In this document: in pieces, positions 17,936-26,509 of the stretch
How positions within the stretch are numbered: position 1 is the first letter of the stretch
How the letters are laid out: every line of letters begins with the position of its first letter
NCBI GenBank assembly: GCA_019423025.1
Contig: JAHZCD010000006.1
Span: 61,587-125,586 of the forward strand
DNA length: 64,000 bases
Reading direction: 5' to 3'
Source: Haemophilus sp.
Lineage (GTDB): Bacteria > Pseudomonadota > Gammaproteobacteria > Enterobacterales > Pasteurellaceae
Position numbers and translations under genes: made by a program
Notes under the pieces: generated by a model
The model's input: the letters and a program-made list of their open reading frames with translations, nothing else
Told to the model about the DNA's origin: nothing
The model's database searches: none

Positions 17936-19330
17936 TTATTTTTTATACTGATATGAACCGTCGGCTTGACGAATGAACTTGCCGCCATTTGATAAGCGAA
18001 GCTCACTTACTCGACCTTGACTATTCACAGAAACCTGTACTTTATCACCAGGTTTGAAGCTGCTTAATGCATTACCTGCACCATTTGCTTTGGTCATCGC
18101 ATTCACATCGGCAATATTCAATTTATTATCACGGAATACTTGCATCAGTGAAACACCTTGCGGCACAGTTAATATTTTTGTTGCACCGGTTGAAGCTGTT
18201 TGAGCTACTGGTTCTACAGCTTTCACAGTCTTGTTGGTTGCGGATTTCGCTTCCACAATTTGAACTTTAGTTTCTTTAGTCGCAACAGGTTTAGCTTCTT
18301 GAATTTTGCTTTGCTCTTTTTTCACGGTTTGAGTCGGCTGAGCTGTCGCTTTTTCAGTTGCTGGTTTAGGTTGTTTTTTCTCTTGAACCACTGGTGTCTG
18401 TTCACGACGAGGTTCTGCTTTATGCTCAACCGTTGCAGTATGTTTTTCTGCCGTTGGCTGCAGTGTTCTTAGCAATGGTTCTTTACTTGTTGCATCAAGA
18501 GTTGGTTTAACTGGCACAGGTTGAGTTGCTGGTTGTTGAGCAACAGTTTGTTGTGCAGGTTCTGCAGTTTGTGATTTAGCGGCATCTGCTTTATCACCTA
18601 CATATTCCATTGCTGGAGGTGTATCTGATTTAGCATCATTTGCTGTTTGTTCTGTTGTTGCAGGAGCCGTAGTATTATTGTTATCTAATACTGTAGTTTC
18701 AACTGGTTGAGACTGATCCAATGATTGGAATTGAACAGGAATTTCATTACTGTTTTGTTGTTCAAAAGACTCCACCGTATCTGAGTTTGGTTTTAGGGTG
18801 AAGAAAATGATCAGTAATACCACTAAACCCAAAATCGCAATAAATAAACGACGATGCTTTTCTGGTAACATTTGTAGAACCTTCCATTTTTCAGGTGATT
18901 TCAAGCTTGCTGCAGCAGCAGTGGCGGCTGGTGCAACTGTTTCGGCTTGAGTTGTCACTTCTTCTACAATCTCTTCTGCAGGCGAATTTTCAAAAATAAC
19001 TTTTTCTTCCGCTACGTTTTCTACTTGAACATTCTCAACGGGCTCTTGAGTTCCGAAAGCACTTGATGGTGCTGACTGTTCAGCATTTTCACCTTGGAAT
19101 GCTTGAGAAGGTGAAAAAGGTTGGCTTGCTGCCGCGCCAAAAGTTGGTTCGCGACGGACATGGAATTGCGTATCTGGCTGTTCTTTTTTACCAAATAAAC
19201 CTTTGGCTTTATCAAAAATTGAGCCACTTTGTTGAACCGGTTTTCTTGGGGTCACAGAGTCTGAATGATTAAATCCTAAATCTAATTCATTTTGAGATGA
19301 ATTGTCGTTAGGTTGATTTTTATTATCCAC
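17936..19330 (-). CDS. oapA: Opacity-associated protein OapA
   Basis: OapA is a Haemophilus cell-envelope protein linked to colony opacity and epithelial attachment. The 464-residue product has a cytoplasmic acidic/polar N-terminus and one membrane segment near residues 165-185 (LFIAILGLVVLLIIFF). A long Ala/Thr/Lys/Gln-rich low-complexity linker (about 200-380) follows. The C-terminal OapA domain (TKILTVPQGVSLMQVFRDNKL to the end) is LysM-like and probably binds peptidoglycan. The start codon is GTG at 19330 with GAGGT 7 bases before it; no ATG fits better. Confidence 0.88.
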   Translation of the reverse strand: MDNKNQPNDNSSQNELDLGFNHSDSVTPRKPVQQSGSIFDKAKGLFGKKEQPDTQFHVRREPTFGAAASQPFSPSQAFQGENAEQSAPSSAFGTQEPVENVQVENVAEEKVIFENSPAEEIVEEVTTQAETVAPAATAAAASLKSPEKWKVLQMLPEKHRRLFIAILGLVVLLIIFFTLKPNSDTVESFEQQNSNEIPVQFQSLDQSQPVETTVLDNNNTTAPATTEQTANDAKSDTPPAMEYVGDKADAAKSQTAEPAQQTVAQQPATQPVPVKPTLDATSKEPLLRTLQPTAEKHTATVEHKAEPRREQTPVVQEKKQPKPATEKATAQPTQTVKKEQSKIQEAKPVATKETKVQIVEAKSATNKTVKAVEPVAQTASTGATKILTVPQGVSLMQVFRDNKLNIADVNAMTKANGAGNALSSFKPGDKVQVSVNSQGRVSELRLSNGGKFIRQADGSYQYKK

Positions 19331-19405
19331 GGGATTACCTCGATTTGCTAAACTAAAGATCGCACAAAAAGTGCGGTGAAAAATTGGATCGTATTTTATC
19401 GGATC

Positions 19406-20428
19406 TTAAGCTGTGTATAAAGTCTTATTTGGCTCTCCACCGATTTCTCGAGCTAATTTGGGTACTAAATAGCCAGAAGTGAGCGCCTGTAATTCTTTAT
19501 AAATTTGTAACGCTTTCTCATCTGAAATATAGAAATGGCTTGCCCCCTGCACTTTATCCAACAAATGCAAGTAATAAGGCAGAATGCCTGCTTGAAACAG
19601 CTTATCGCTTAATACTTTTAATGTATGTGGGTTATCATTCACATCCTTTAGAAGGACTGATTGATTGAGTAACGTGACCTTAGCACCTGCCAGTTTTTGC
19701 ATAGCCAAAGCGAGTTCTTCATCAATTTCATTTGGATGATTGATATGTGTCACAAACACTATTTGTAATGAGCTTTTTAGCAATAAATCACAAAATTCAT
19801 CCGTAATACGTTCTGGAATCACGACCGGTAAACGAGAGTGAATACGCAAACGTTGTAAGTGCGGTATCTTTTCAAGGCGTTCTAATAGCCACGCCCATTC
19901 ACTATCCTTCGCCATCATCGGGTCACCACCCGAAAAAATCACTTCTTCGATTTCAGGATGTGCGGCAATATAGTCTATTGCTTGTTGCCAACTGGTTTTA
20001 TTGCCTGGGTTTTGATCATAAGGAAAATGACGACGGAAGCAATAACGACAATTGACTGCACAGCCTCCTTTTGCCATGAACAGCAAGCGATTTTGGTATT
20101 TATGCAGAATATTAGGCACGGCATTTTTTTGCTGCTCATCTAAAGGATCTTGGCTAAAACCCTCCGCTTCAATAAATTCTTGTTGAGCCGTCATCACTTG
20201 TAAAAAAAGCGGGTCTTTAGGATTCCCTTTTTCCATTTTTTCAACAAAAGGCAAAGGCACTCGCATAGCAAAAAGTTTACGAGCAGCGATGTCCTCGCCA
20301 AAATCTTCAACAGGCAAATTTAAGGTTTTTAATAAGATTTTCGGATCAGAAATCGCATTTTTTAGGGTTTCTAACCAATTTTGTTCTTCTCTAATCGCAA
20401 TATTTCGGGTTAAAATACGCACTTTCAA
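19406..20428 (-). CDS. epmB: EF-P (R)-beta-lysylation 2,3-aminomutase EpmB
   Basis: EpmB is a radical-SAM, PLP-dependent lysine 2,3-aminomutase that makes the (R)-beta-lysine attached to EF-P. The 340-residue protein has the cluster motif CAVNCRYCFRRHFPY near residue 120, the GGDPMM motif near 168 and a PLP-binding lysine in the C-terminal part (PKLAREIGGE). The start appears to be TTG at 20428 with GAGA ahead of it; a GTG two codons in is the alternative. Divergent from efp, its substrate, with 30 bases between them. Confidence 0.92.
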   Translation of the reverse strand: MKVRILTRNIAIREEQNWLETLKNAISDPKILLKTLNLPVEDFGEDIAARKLFAMRVPLPFVEKMEKGNPKDPLFLQVMTAQQEFIEAEGFSQDPLDEQQKNAVPNILHKYQNRLLFMAKGGCAVNCRYCFRRHFPYDQNPGNKTSWQQAIDYIAAHPEIEEVIFSGGDPMMAKDSEWAWLLERLEKIPHLQRLRIHSRLPVVIPERITDEFCDLLLKSSLQIVFVTHINHPNEIDEELALAMQKLAGAKVTLLNQSVLLKDVNDNPHTLKVLSDKLFQAGILPYYLHLLDKVQGASHFYISDEKALQIYKELQALTSGYLVPKLAREIGGEPNKTLYTA

Positions 20429-20458
20429 ACAATCTCTATTTTTTAGGATATTTTTAAT

Positions 20459-21025
20459 ATGGCTACATATACTACCAGTGATTTCAAACCAGGTCTAAAA
20501 TTTATGCAAGACGGTGAGCCTTGTGTGATCGTTGAGAACGAATTCGTTAAACCAGGTAAAGGCCAAGCTTTTACTCGTACTCGTATTCGTAAATTAATTT
20601 CAGGCAAAGTATTAGATGTAAACTTCAAATCTGGTACTTCGGTTGAAGCTGCTGATGTTATGGATCTTAACCTCACTTATTCATACAAAGATGATGCATT
20701 CTGGTACTTCATGCACCCAGAAACATTCGAACAATACTCTGCTGATGCAAAAGCAGTCGGTGATGCAGAAAAATGGTTGTTGGACCAAGCAGATTGTATC
20801 GTGACTTTATGGAATGGTGCGCCAATCAGCGTTACTCCACCAAACTTCGTAGAATTAGAAATCATCGACACCGACCCAGGTCTTAAAGGTGATACTGCGG
20901 GTACAGGCGGTAAACCAGCAACATTAAGCACTGGCGCTGTGGTGAAAGTACCTCTTTTCGTTCAAATCGGTGAAGTGATTAAAGTCGATACTCGTTCAGG
21001 TGAATACGTTTCTCGTGTGAAATAA
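20459..21025 (+). CDS. efp: Elongation factor P
   Basis: EF-P binds between the P and E sites and relieves stalling at polyproline. The 188-residue protein has a KOW-like N-terminal domain with EFVKPGKGQAF, where K34 is the site beta-lysylated by EpmA after EpmB supplies the amino acid. Two OB domains follow (S1-like end: DTRSGEYVSRVK). AGGA lies 11 bases before the ATG. The efp promoter must lie within or close to the start of epmB. epmA is not in this window. Confidence 0.96.
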   Translation: MATYTTSDFKPGLKFMQDGEPCVIVENEFVKPGKGQAFTRTRIRKLISGKVLDVNFKSGTSVEAADVMDLNLTYSYKDDAFWYFMHPETFEQYSADAKAVGDAEKWLLDQADCIVTLWNGAPISVTPPNFVELEIIDTDPGLKGDTAGTGGKPATLSTGAVVKVPLFVQIGEVIKVDTRSGEYVSRVK

Positions 21026-21049
21026 TCTTTCATTATGAGATAAAAAGAG

Positions 21050-21083
21050 CGGTCAATATTTGATAAATATTGACCGTTTTTTA
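21050..21083. terminator. Terminator after efp, probably bidirectional
   Basis: CGGTCAATATTT (21050-21061) pairs with AAATATTGACCG (21065-21076), followed by six T. On the other strand the stem is followed by CTCTTTTT, so it can also stop leftward transcription from the Protein E gene. Confidence 0.85.
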
Positions 21084-21146
21084 TTACGTGCTCATTAATT
21101 TCAGAAAGATAAAAAATGCAGCTATTTCTAACCGCACTTTGATTGA

Positions 21147-21650
21147 TTATTTCGCTTTTGAGCCTTCTAACTCTAAAGAAGGTTTTCTATCTGAGTTCAC
21201 ACAAATGATTTGTGCTGCGGCATAGAGCGTTGTATTCGGCTTTAAGCTGATTGTGTATTTCTCTTGTTTTTTCGGTGCTGCACGTAAACCTTCGCCCCAG
21301 AAATCATCATAAAAATCGGTACGAACTTGAGTTAAATGGTAGTTCTTACAGTTTAAGATTTTATATTGGCGAACAGAACGTGCATAACGTCTTTTCTCAT
21401 TTGGATACACATATAAGCCTTTATCCAAATTCACTACCGCATCAAAATGTACTTGGTTTAAATCTTGGTTATCGACCCAAATAGAATCGGTATCAATGTA
21501 GTAATTTTTGTCTTTTACCAAGCGAGCATAACCCACTCTATCTTTCGAAGGTGGGCTTAGTTTCACCTCCTCTTGAGGAAGTGGCGGTTGAACAGCTGAA
21601 CAGCCTGCTAAAAGGGCTACACCTAAAAACGTTAATGCTAATTTTTTCAT
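21147..21650 (-). CDS. Surface lipoprotein adhesin Protein E
   Basis: This is the orthologue of Haemophilus Protein E, an outer-membrane lipoprotein that in H. influenzae binds vitronectin, laminin and plasminogen. The 167-residue product has the signal MKKLALTFLGVALLAGC (lipobox LAGC). Its mature part is strongly conserved from memory: VNLDKGLYVYP, RYARSVRQYKILNC, YHLTQVRTDFYDDFWG and LRAAPKKQ. A cysteine pair (ILNC and IICV) probably forms the disulfide. AAGGAG six bases before 21650 fixes the start. It follows pflA by 54 bases, with no terminator seen between. Confidence 0.85.
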   Translation of the reverse strand: MKKLALTFLGVALLAGCSAVQPPLPQEEVKLSPPSKDRVGYARLVKDKNYYIDTDSIWVDNQDLNQVHFDAVVNLDKGLYVYPNEKRRYARSVRQYKILNCKNYHLTQVRTDFYDDFWGEGLRAAPKKQEKYTISLKPNTTLYAAAQIICVNSDRKPSLELEGSKAK

Positions 21651-21704
21651 TTTTCTCTCCTTAAAGCTTACTGAAGCTTGCTGTTTACCGTTTAACACTA
21701 TCAC

Positions 21705-22445
21705 TTAGTATTTTACGGTATGTCCGTATCCCTCTAAGATGTTTTTTATATGCTCAAGCGATTCTTTCGTCGGTGGCAAAACATCTTCGAGCTCATACTC
21801 AAAGCCAAGGGTTTTCCATTTATGAGCCCCTAATCGATGATAAGGGAGAAGCTCGACTTTTTCAATATTGGTCATACCTTCAATAAACTGTCCGAGCAGA
21901 TGAACATCGTGATCGTTATCTGTATAGCCTGGAACCACCACATAACGAATCCAAGTACGTTGATTACGTTTTTGCAGATATTTCGCAAATTCCAGCGTCC
22001 GTTTATTTGGTACACCAATAAGGTTTTGGTGCACTTGATCGTTAAGTTCTTTTAAATCAAGCAAAACAAGATCGGTTACATCGAGCAGTTCATCAATAAT
22101 GTGGTCATAATGACGTACAAAACCATTAGTATCTAAACAAGTATTAATCCCTTCTGCTTTACAAGCACGGAACCAATCACGAACAAACTCAGCTTGAAGA
22201 ATCGCCTCACCACCTGATGCTGTTACACCACCACCGGTTGCATTCATAAAGTGACGATAACTCACCACTTCTTTCATAAGTTCTTCCACACTGATTTCGC
22301 GACCACCATCAAGATCCCAAGTATCACGGTTATGGCAATATTTGCAACGCATTAAACAGCCTTGCATAAATAAAATAAAACGAATACCGGGACCATCCAC
22401 GGTTCCACAGGATTCAAAGGAGTGAATTCTTCCTAGAACAGACAT
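21705..22445 (-). CDS. pflA: Pyruvate formate-lyase activating enzyme
   Basis: PflA is the radical-SAM enzyme that installs the glycyl radical on PflB under anaerobiosis. The 246-residue protein has GTVDGPGIRF near residue 14, the cluster motif CLMRCKYCHN near residue 30, and TASGGEA near 80. The length matches E. coli PflA. It lies 130 bases after pflB, behind a terminator hairpin, so it likely depends on read-through or its own promoter. Confidence 0.95.
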   Translation of the reverse strand: MSVLGRIHSFESCGTVDGPGIRFILFMQGCLMRCKYCHNRDTWDLDGGREISVEELMKEVVSYRHFMNATGGGVTASGGEAILQAEFVRDWFRACKAEGINTCLDTNGFVRHYDHIIDELLDVTDLVLLDLKELNDQVHQNLIGVPNKRTLEFAKYLQKRNQRTWIRYVVVPGYTDNDHDVHLLGQFIEGMTNIEKVELLPYHRLGAHKWKTLGFEYELEDVLPPTKESLEHIKNILEGYGHTVKY

Positions 22446-22499
22446 AAATAAATTTCCAAAAAATAAATCTAGCTAAATTTTACCAAAAATATCATCTAT

Positions 22500-22531
22500 A
22501 AAAAATGAGCCTGACTTAAAATCAGGCTCAT
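22500..22531 (-). terminator. Terminator between pflB and pflA
   Basis: Leftward, GAGCCTGA-TTTTAAG-TCAGGCTC (22529-22507) is followed by ATTTTTTATAG. It lies in the gap after pflB and would set PflB well above PflA, which suits enzyme and activator. Confidence 0.8.
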
Positions 22532-22575
22532 AATTTTTATGTTCCCGCTAAAGTGCGGTTAAATTTTATCGTGTT

Positions 22576-24888
22576 TTAGAACGATTCTGTGAATGTACGA
22601 GTCACGACGTCTTGTTGTTGCTCTTTAGTTAAAGAGTTGAAACGTACTGCGTAACCAGATACACGGATGGTTAATTGCGGATATTTGTCCGGATTTTCCA
22701 TCGCATCTAATAACATTTCACGGTTTAACACGTTCACGTTTAAGTGTTGGCCACCTTCTACTGTTGCTTCATGGTGGAAGTAACCATCCATTAAGCCAGC
22801 AAGGTTACGACGTTGTGCTTCTGCATCTTTACCTAACGCATTTGGTACGATTGAGAAGGTATAAGAAATACCATCTTTCGCGTAAGCAAATGGAAGTTTA
22901 GCAACAGAAGTTAATGACGCTACCGCACCTTTTTGGTCACGACCGTGCATTGGGTTAGCACCTGGTCCGAATGGCGCGCCAGCGCGACGACCATCTGGGG
23001 TGTTACCTGTTTTCTTACCATAAACGACGTTAGAAGTAATGGTTAATACAGATTGTGTAGGCACAGCGTTGCGGTAAGTTTTAAGTTTTTGAATTTTCTT
23101 CATGAAACGTTCAACTAAGTCACAAGCGATGTCATCAACACGGTTGTCGTTGTTACCATATTGTGGATATTCACCTTCGATTTCGAAGTCGATTGCTACG
23201 TTGCTTGCTACAACATTGCCATCTTTATCTTTGATGTCGCCACGAACTGGTTTAACTTTCGCATATTTAATTGCTGAAAGTGAGTCTGCCGCAACAGAAA
23301 GACCTGCGATACCACAAGCCATGGTACGGTATACATCACGATCATGTAACGCCATTAATGCTGCTTCGTATGAATATTTATCGTGCATGTAGTGGATGAT
23401 GTTTAAGGCAGTCACATATTGTTTTGCCAACCAATCCATAAAACTGTCCATACGAGTCATGACTGTGTCAAAATCTAACACTTCATCAGTGATTGGTGCA
23501 GTTTTCGGACCCACTTGCATACCTAATTTTTCATCGATACCACCGTTGATTGCGTATAACAATGTTTTCGCTAAGTTTGCACGCGCACCGAAGAATTGCA
23601 TTTGTTTACCAACAACCATTGGTGATACACAACATGCGATTGCGTAGTCATCATTGTTGAAGTCTGGACGCATTAAATCATCGTTTTCGTATTGAACAGA
23701 TGAGGTATCAATCGATACTTTCGCACAGAAACGTTTGAAGTTTTCAGGTAATTGCTCAGACCAAAGGATAGTCAAGTTTGGTTCTGGAGAAGTACCCATG
23801 TTGTAAAGGGTGTGTAAAATACGGAATGTATTTTTGGTTACTAATGTACGGCCATCTAAACCCATACCTGCGATGGTTTCAGTTGCCCACATTGGGTCAC
23901 CAGAGAATAATTGATCGTATTCAGGTGTACGTAAGAAACGAACCATACGAAGTTTCATGACTAAGTGGTCAACTAATTCTTGCGCTTCAGTTTCAGTAAT
24001 TTTACCCGCTTTTAAATCACGTTCGATATAGATATCGATAAAGGTTGCAGTACGACCGAATGACATCGCTGCACCATTTTGTGATTTGATTGCTGCTAAG
24101 TAAGCAAAGTACATCCATTGAATTGCTTCTTTAGCATTGGTTGCTGGGTTAGAAATATCGTAACCGTAGCTTGCAGCCATTTGTTTCATTTGGCCTAATG
24201 CACGGTGTTGTTCTGCGATTTCTTCACGTAAACGGATAGTTGCTTCAAGATTTACGCCATCTTCTAAGTCTTTTTGTAAAGAAGAGAATTGTGCGTATTT
24301 ATCTTTCATTAAGAAGTCTACACCGTAAAGTGCTACACGACGGTAGTCACCGATAATACGGCCACGACCGTAAGCATCTGGAAGACCAGTTAATACACCT
24401 GATTTACGGCAACGTAAAATATCTGGTGTATAAACATCGAATACGCCTTGGTTATGTGTTTTACGGTATTCAGTGAAGATTTTTTTCACTTCAGGATTTA
24501 ATTCACGACCGTAAACTTTACATGAACCTTCCACCATTTTAATACCACCAAATGGCATAATGGCACGTTTTAATGGAGCATCAGTTTGAAGACCTACGAT
24601 TTTCTCCAAGTCTTTATTGATGTAGCCTGGCGCGTGAGAAATAATCGTTGAAGGCGTATGCTCGTCAAAGTCTAATGGCGCGTGAGTACGGTTTTCAACT
24701 TTGATCCCTTCCATTACAGTTTCCCAAAGTTTTGTTGTCGCTTCGGTTGGACCAGCTAAGAAAGAATCATCACCTTCATACGGGGTGTAGTTCTTCTGAA
24801 TAAAATCACGCACGTTGACGTTTTCTTGCCAGTCACCGGCAACGAACCCTGTCCACGCAACTTTTTGTGCTTCATTAAGTTCTGACAT
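22576..24888 (-). CDS. pflB: Formate acetyltransferase (pyruvate formate-lyase)
   Basis: PflB cleaves pyruvate with CoA to acetyl-CoA and formate during fermentation. The 770-residue protein has the two-cysteine active site IACCVSPM near residue 420 and the glycyl-radical motif RVSGYAVRFNSL near residue 740. The N-terminus (MSELNEAQKVAW, FIQKNYTPYEGD) matches E. coli PflB. ATGs at 24894 and 24888 are both in frame, but AAGGA touches the first and is well spaced for the second. It lies 53 bases after focA. Confidence 0.96.
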   Translation of the reverse strand: MSELNEAQKVAWTGFVAGDWQENVNVRDFIQKNYTPYEGDDSFLAGPTEATTKLWETVMEGIKVENRTHAPLDFDEHTPSTIISHAPGYINKDLEKIVGLQTDAPLKRAIMPFGGIKMVEGSCKVYGRELNPEVKKIFTEYRKTHNQGVFDVYTPDILRCRKSGVLTGLPDAYGRGRIIGDYRRVALYGVDFLMKDKYAQFSSLQKDLEDGVNLEATIRLREEIAEQHRALGQMKQMAASYGYDISNPATNAKEAIQWMYFAYLAAIKSQNGAAMSFGRTATFIDIYIERDLKAGKITETEAQELVDHLVMKLRMVRFLRTPEYDQLFSGDPMWATETIAGMGLDGRTLVTKNTFRILHTLYNMGTSPEPNLTILWSEQLPENFKRFCAKVSIDTSSVQYENDDLMRPDFNNDDYAIACCVSPMVVGKQMQFFGARANLAKTLLYAINGGIDEKLGMQVGPKTAPITDEVLDFDTVMTRMDSFMDWLAKQYVTALNIIHYMHDKYSYEAALMALHDRDVYRTMACGIAGLSVAADSLSAIKYAKVKPVRGDIKDKDGNVVASNVAIDFEIEGEYPQYGNNDNRVDDIACDLVERFMKKIQKLKTYRNAVPTQSVLTITSNVVYGKKTGNTPDGRRAGAPFGPGANPMHGRDQKGAVASLTSVAKLPFAYAKDGISYTFSIVPNALGKDAEAQRRNLAGLMDGYFHHEATVEGGQHLNVNVLNREMLLDAMENPDKYPQLTIRVSGYAVRFNSLTKEQQQDVVTRTFTESF

Positions 24889-24941
24889 AGTCATTTCCTT
24901 TTTTAATTGATAAAAAATAAGTCTGTTAGTTCGTTAGTACA

Positions 24942-25796
24942 TTAGTGAGCTTTAGTTAAATAACGTTGGAATAAGCCGATACAAACTGCGCCGCCCACAA
25001 TATTGCCCAACGTTACGGGAATTAAATTCTTCACAATGAGATGATAAAGATCTAAGTCTGCATATTTCATTGGATCCACACCAATTTGTTGCCAAAATTC
25101 TGGTGTACTAAAATGTGCTGTAATAATGCCAAGCGGAATCATAAACATATTTGCCACACAGTGTTCAAAACCTGATGCCACAAATAAGCCAATTGGCATA
25201 ATCATAATAAATGCTTTGTCTGTAACAGTTTTACCGGAATAAGACATCCATACCGCTACACACACCATAATGTTACATAAAATACCAAGGTTAAATGCCT
25301 CAAACCAAGTATGATGAATTTTATGTTGCGCGGTTGCCAAAATGGTTAAACCCCATTGACCACTTGCTGCCATGGTTTGCCCCCCAAACCAAATCACTGC
25401 AGCAATAAATAAACCGCCTACAAAGTTGCCCAAATATACCACAATCCAATTTCGGATCATTTGTGTTGTGGTTATCTTACCGCCTACACGGGCAACTAAG
25501 GTTAAAGTAGAAGAGGTGAATAATTCCGATCCTAAAATTACTACCATAATTACGCCTAAAGAGAAAACTAATCCACCGACTAACTTGGTTAATCCCCAAG
25601 GTGCTCCTGCGCTTGCTGTTTGTGTCGTCGTATAGAATACAAAGGCTAAAGCAATACAAGCCCCAGCACTAATACCAGACATGAATGATAAAAATGGGCG
25701 TTTTTGCGCTTTATACGCAGCAACGCTTTCAGCATAATCCGTTGCTTCAACTGGTGTGAGAGCAACAGAAGATTGATTTAAATTTTCTGATGCCAT
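24942..25796 (-). CDS. focA: Formate channel FocA
   Basis: FocA is a pentameric inner-membrane channel that exports and re-imports formate made by PflB. The 284-residue protein has six membrane segments. Formate-nitrite transporter signatures are present (FMSGISAGACIALAF near residue 40, a GSELFTSS omega loop near 90, FVASGFEHCVANMF near 205). The frame can be extended to a TTG at 25808, but GGAG lies 6 bases before the ATG at 25796, which I used. It is first in the focA-pflB cluster. Confidence 0.95.
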   Translation of the reverse strand: MASENLNQSSVALTPVEATDYAESVAAYKAQKRPFLSFMSGISAGACIALAFVFYTTTQTASAGAPWGLTKLVGGLVFSLGVIMVVILGSELFTSSTLTLVARVGGKITTTQMIRNWIVVYLGNFVGGLFIAAVIWFGGQTMAASGQWGLTILATAQHKIHHTWFEAFNLGILCNIMVCVAVWMSYSGKTVTDKAFIMIMPIGLFVASGFEHCVANMFMIPLGIITAHFSTPEFWQQIGVDPMKYADLDLYHLIVKNLIPVTLGNIVGGAVCIGLFQRYLTKAH

Positions 25797-25919
25797 ATCT
25801 AACTCCAAATAGTTGGTTTATTATTTTTTATACTACAACATAGGTATTCCTATACCCATTTGGTATTCTACTCTCTTATAAAACCATTGCAAGAAATCCC
25901 CTATTTATTTCAAAAAAAT

Positions 25920-25933
25920 TTGATATTTTGCAA
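25920..25933. promoter_or_regulatory. Possible FNR half-conserved site upstream of focA
   Basis: TTGATATTTTGCAA matches the FNR consensus TTGAT-N4-ATCAA in the first half and three of five bases in the second. It lies about 130 bases upstream of focA, whose family is FNR-activated in enterics. The match is partial and AT-rich context makes chance hits likely. Confidence 0.3.
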
Positions 25934-25960
25934 GTTTTGGTAAATTTTCTATCCCAAAAT

Positions 25961-25992
25961 AAAAAAGCGGAATATCACTATTCCGCTTTTCA
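25961..25992 (-). terminator. comE1 terminator
   Basis: AAAAGCGGAATA (25963-25974) and TATTCCGCTTTT (25979-25990) form a 12-bp stem with a 4-base loop, followed leftward by TTATTTT. It lies 17 bases past the comE1 stop. Confidence 0.85.
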
Positions 25993-26008
25993 TATAAAAA
26001 TAACAACA

Positions 26009-26365
26009 TTAAAACACGATACGATCTCGGTTTTTCTCTAGTGTGGCTTTGCCAATGCCTTGTACTTCAAGCAATTGTTCTGCCATAGTGAAATTACCGT
26101 GCTTTTCACGATACTGCACAATGGCTTCCGCCTTTTTCGTACCAATACCAATTAGCGCTTTTTGAATTTCTGATGCACTGGCGGTATTGATATTTAATTT
26201 ATCACTCACTGCTTGTTGTGTAGTTTGTGATGCGGTTTGTTGCTGAACTTGCACTTGAGGTTGAGGTTGAGCCTGTTCAGCCACCTTTTCCTCTGCAAAT
26301 ACTTGCGAGCTCAACATTGTGGTCGCAACAAATAATGAACTAAATAAATGTTTCATCAATTTCAT
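26009..26365 (-). CDS. comE1: Competence DNA-binding protein ComE1 (ComEA-like)
   Basis: This is a periplasmic helix-hairpin-helix protein that binds incoming DNA during natural transformation. The 118-residue product has a signal peptide (MKLMKHLFSSLFVATTMLSSQVFAEE) and a Gln-rich linker. Two HhH motifs follow in LNINTASASEIQKALIGIGTKKAEAIV and LLEVQGIGKATLEKNRDRI. AAAGGG precedes the ATG at 26365; the frame continues further up but the signal peptide begins here. A CRP-S competence operator lies about 94 bases upstream, which confirms the role. Confidence 0.92.
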   Translation of the reverse strand: MKLMKHLFSSLFVATTMLSSQVFAEEKVAEQAQPQPQVQVQQQTASQTTQQAVSDKLNINTASASEIQKALIGIGTKKAEAIVQYREKHGNFTMAEQLLEVQGIGKATLEKNRDRIVF

Positions 26366-26458
26366 AAAAATGCCCTTTATTAACAAAAAGTACCGTTGAT
26401 TCATATCAACAGCGACATTTTTAAGAAACACCGAAAACACGCAAGAAATTGACCGCAC

Positions 26459-26480
26459 TTTTGCGATCCTGATCGCAAAA
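26459..26480 (-). promoter_or_regulatory. CRP-S (Sxy-dependent) competence operator of comE1
   Basis: Arms TTTTGCGATC and GATCGCAAAA flank a two-base centre (CT), giving a palindrome that is perfect outside that centre. The TGCGA core replaces the TGTGA of ordinary CRP sites, and this is the mark of CRP-S sites that need Sxy/TfoX in Pasteurellaceae. It lies in the gap between ybjQ and comE1, upstream of comE1 in its orientation. An uptake signal directly abuts it. Confidence 0.85.
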
Positions 26481-26509
26481 ATTATATTTAAGTAAATAAA
26501 AAAACGACC

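Noticed and set aside
25920..25933. Confident FNR operator for focA-pflB
   Set aside because: The second half-site is poor and the distance to candidate -10 elements does not fit a standard position, so it is listed only as a weak feature.
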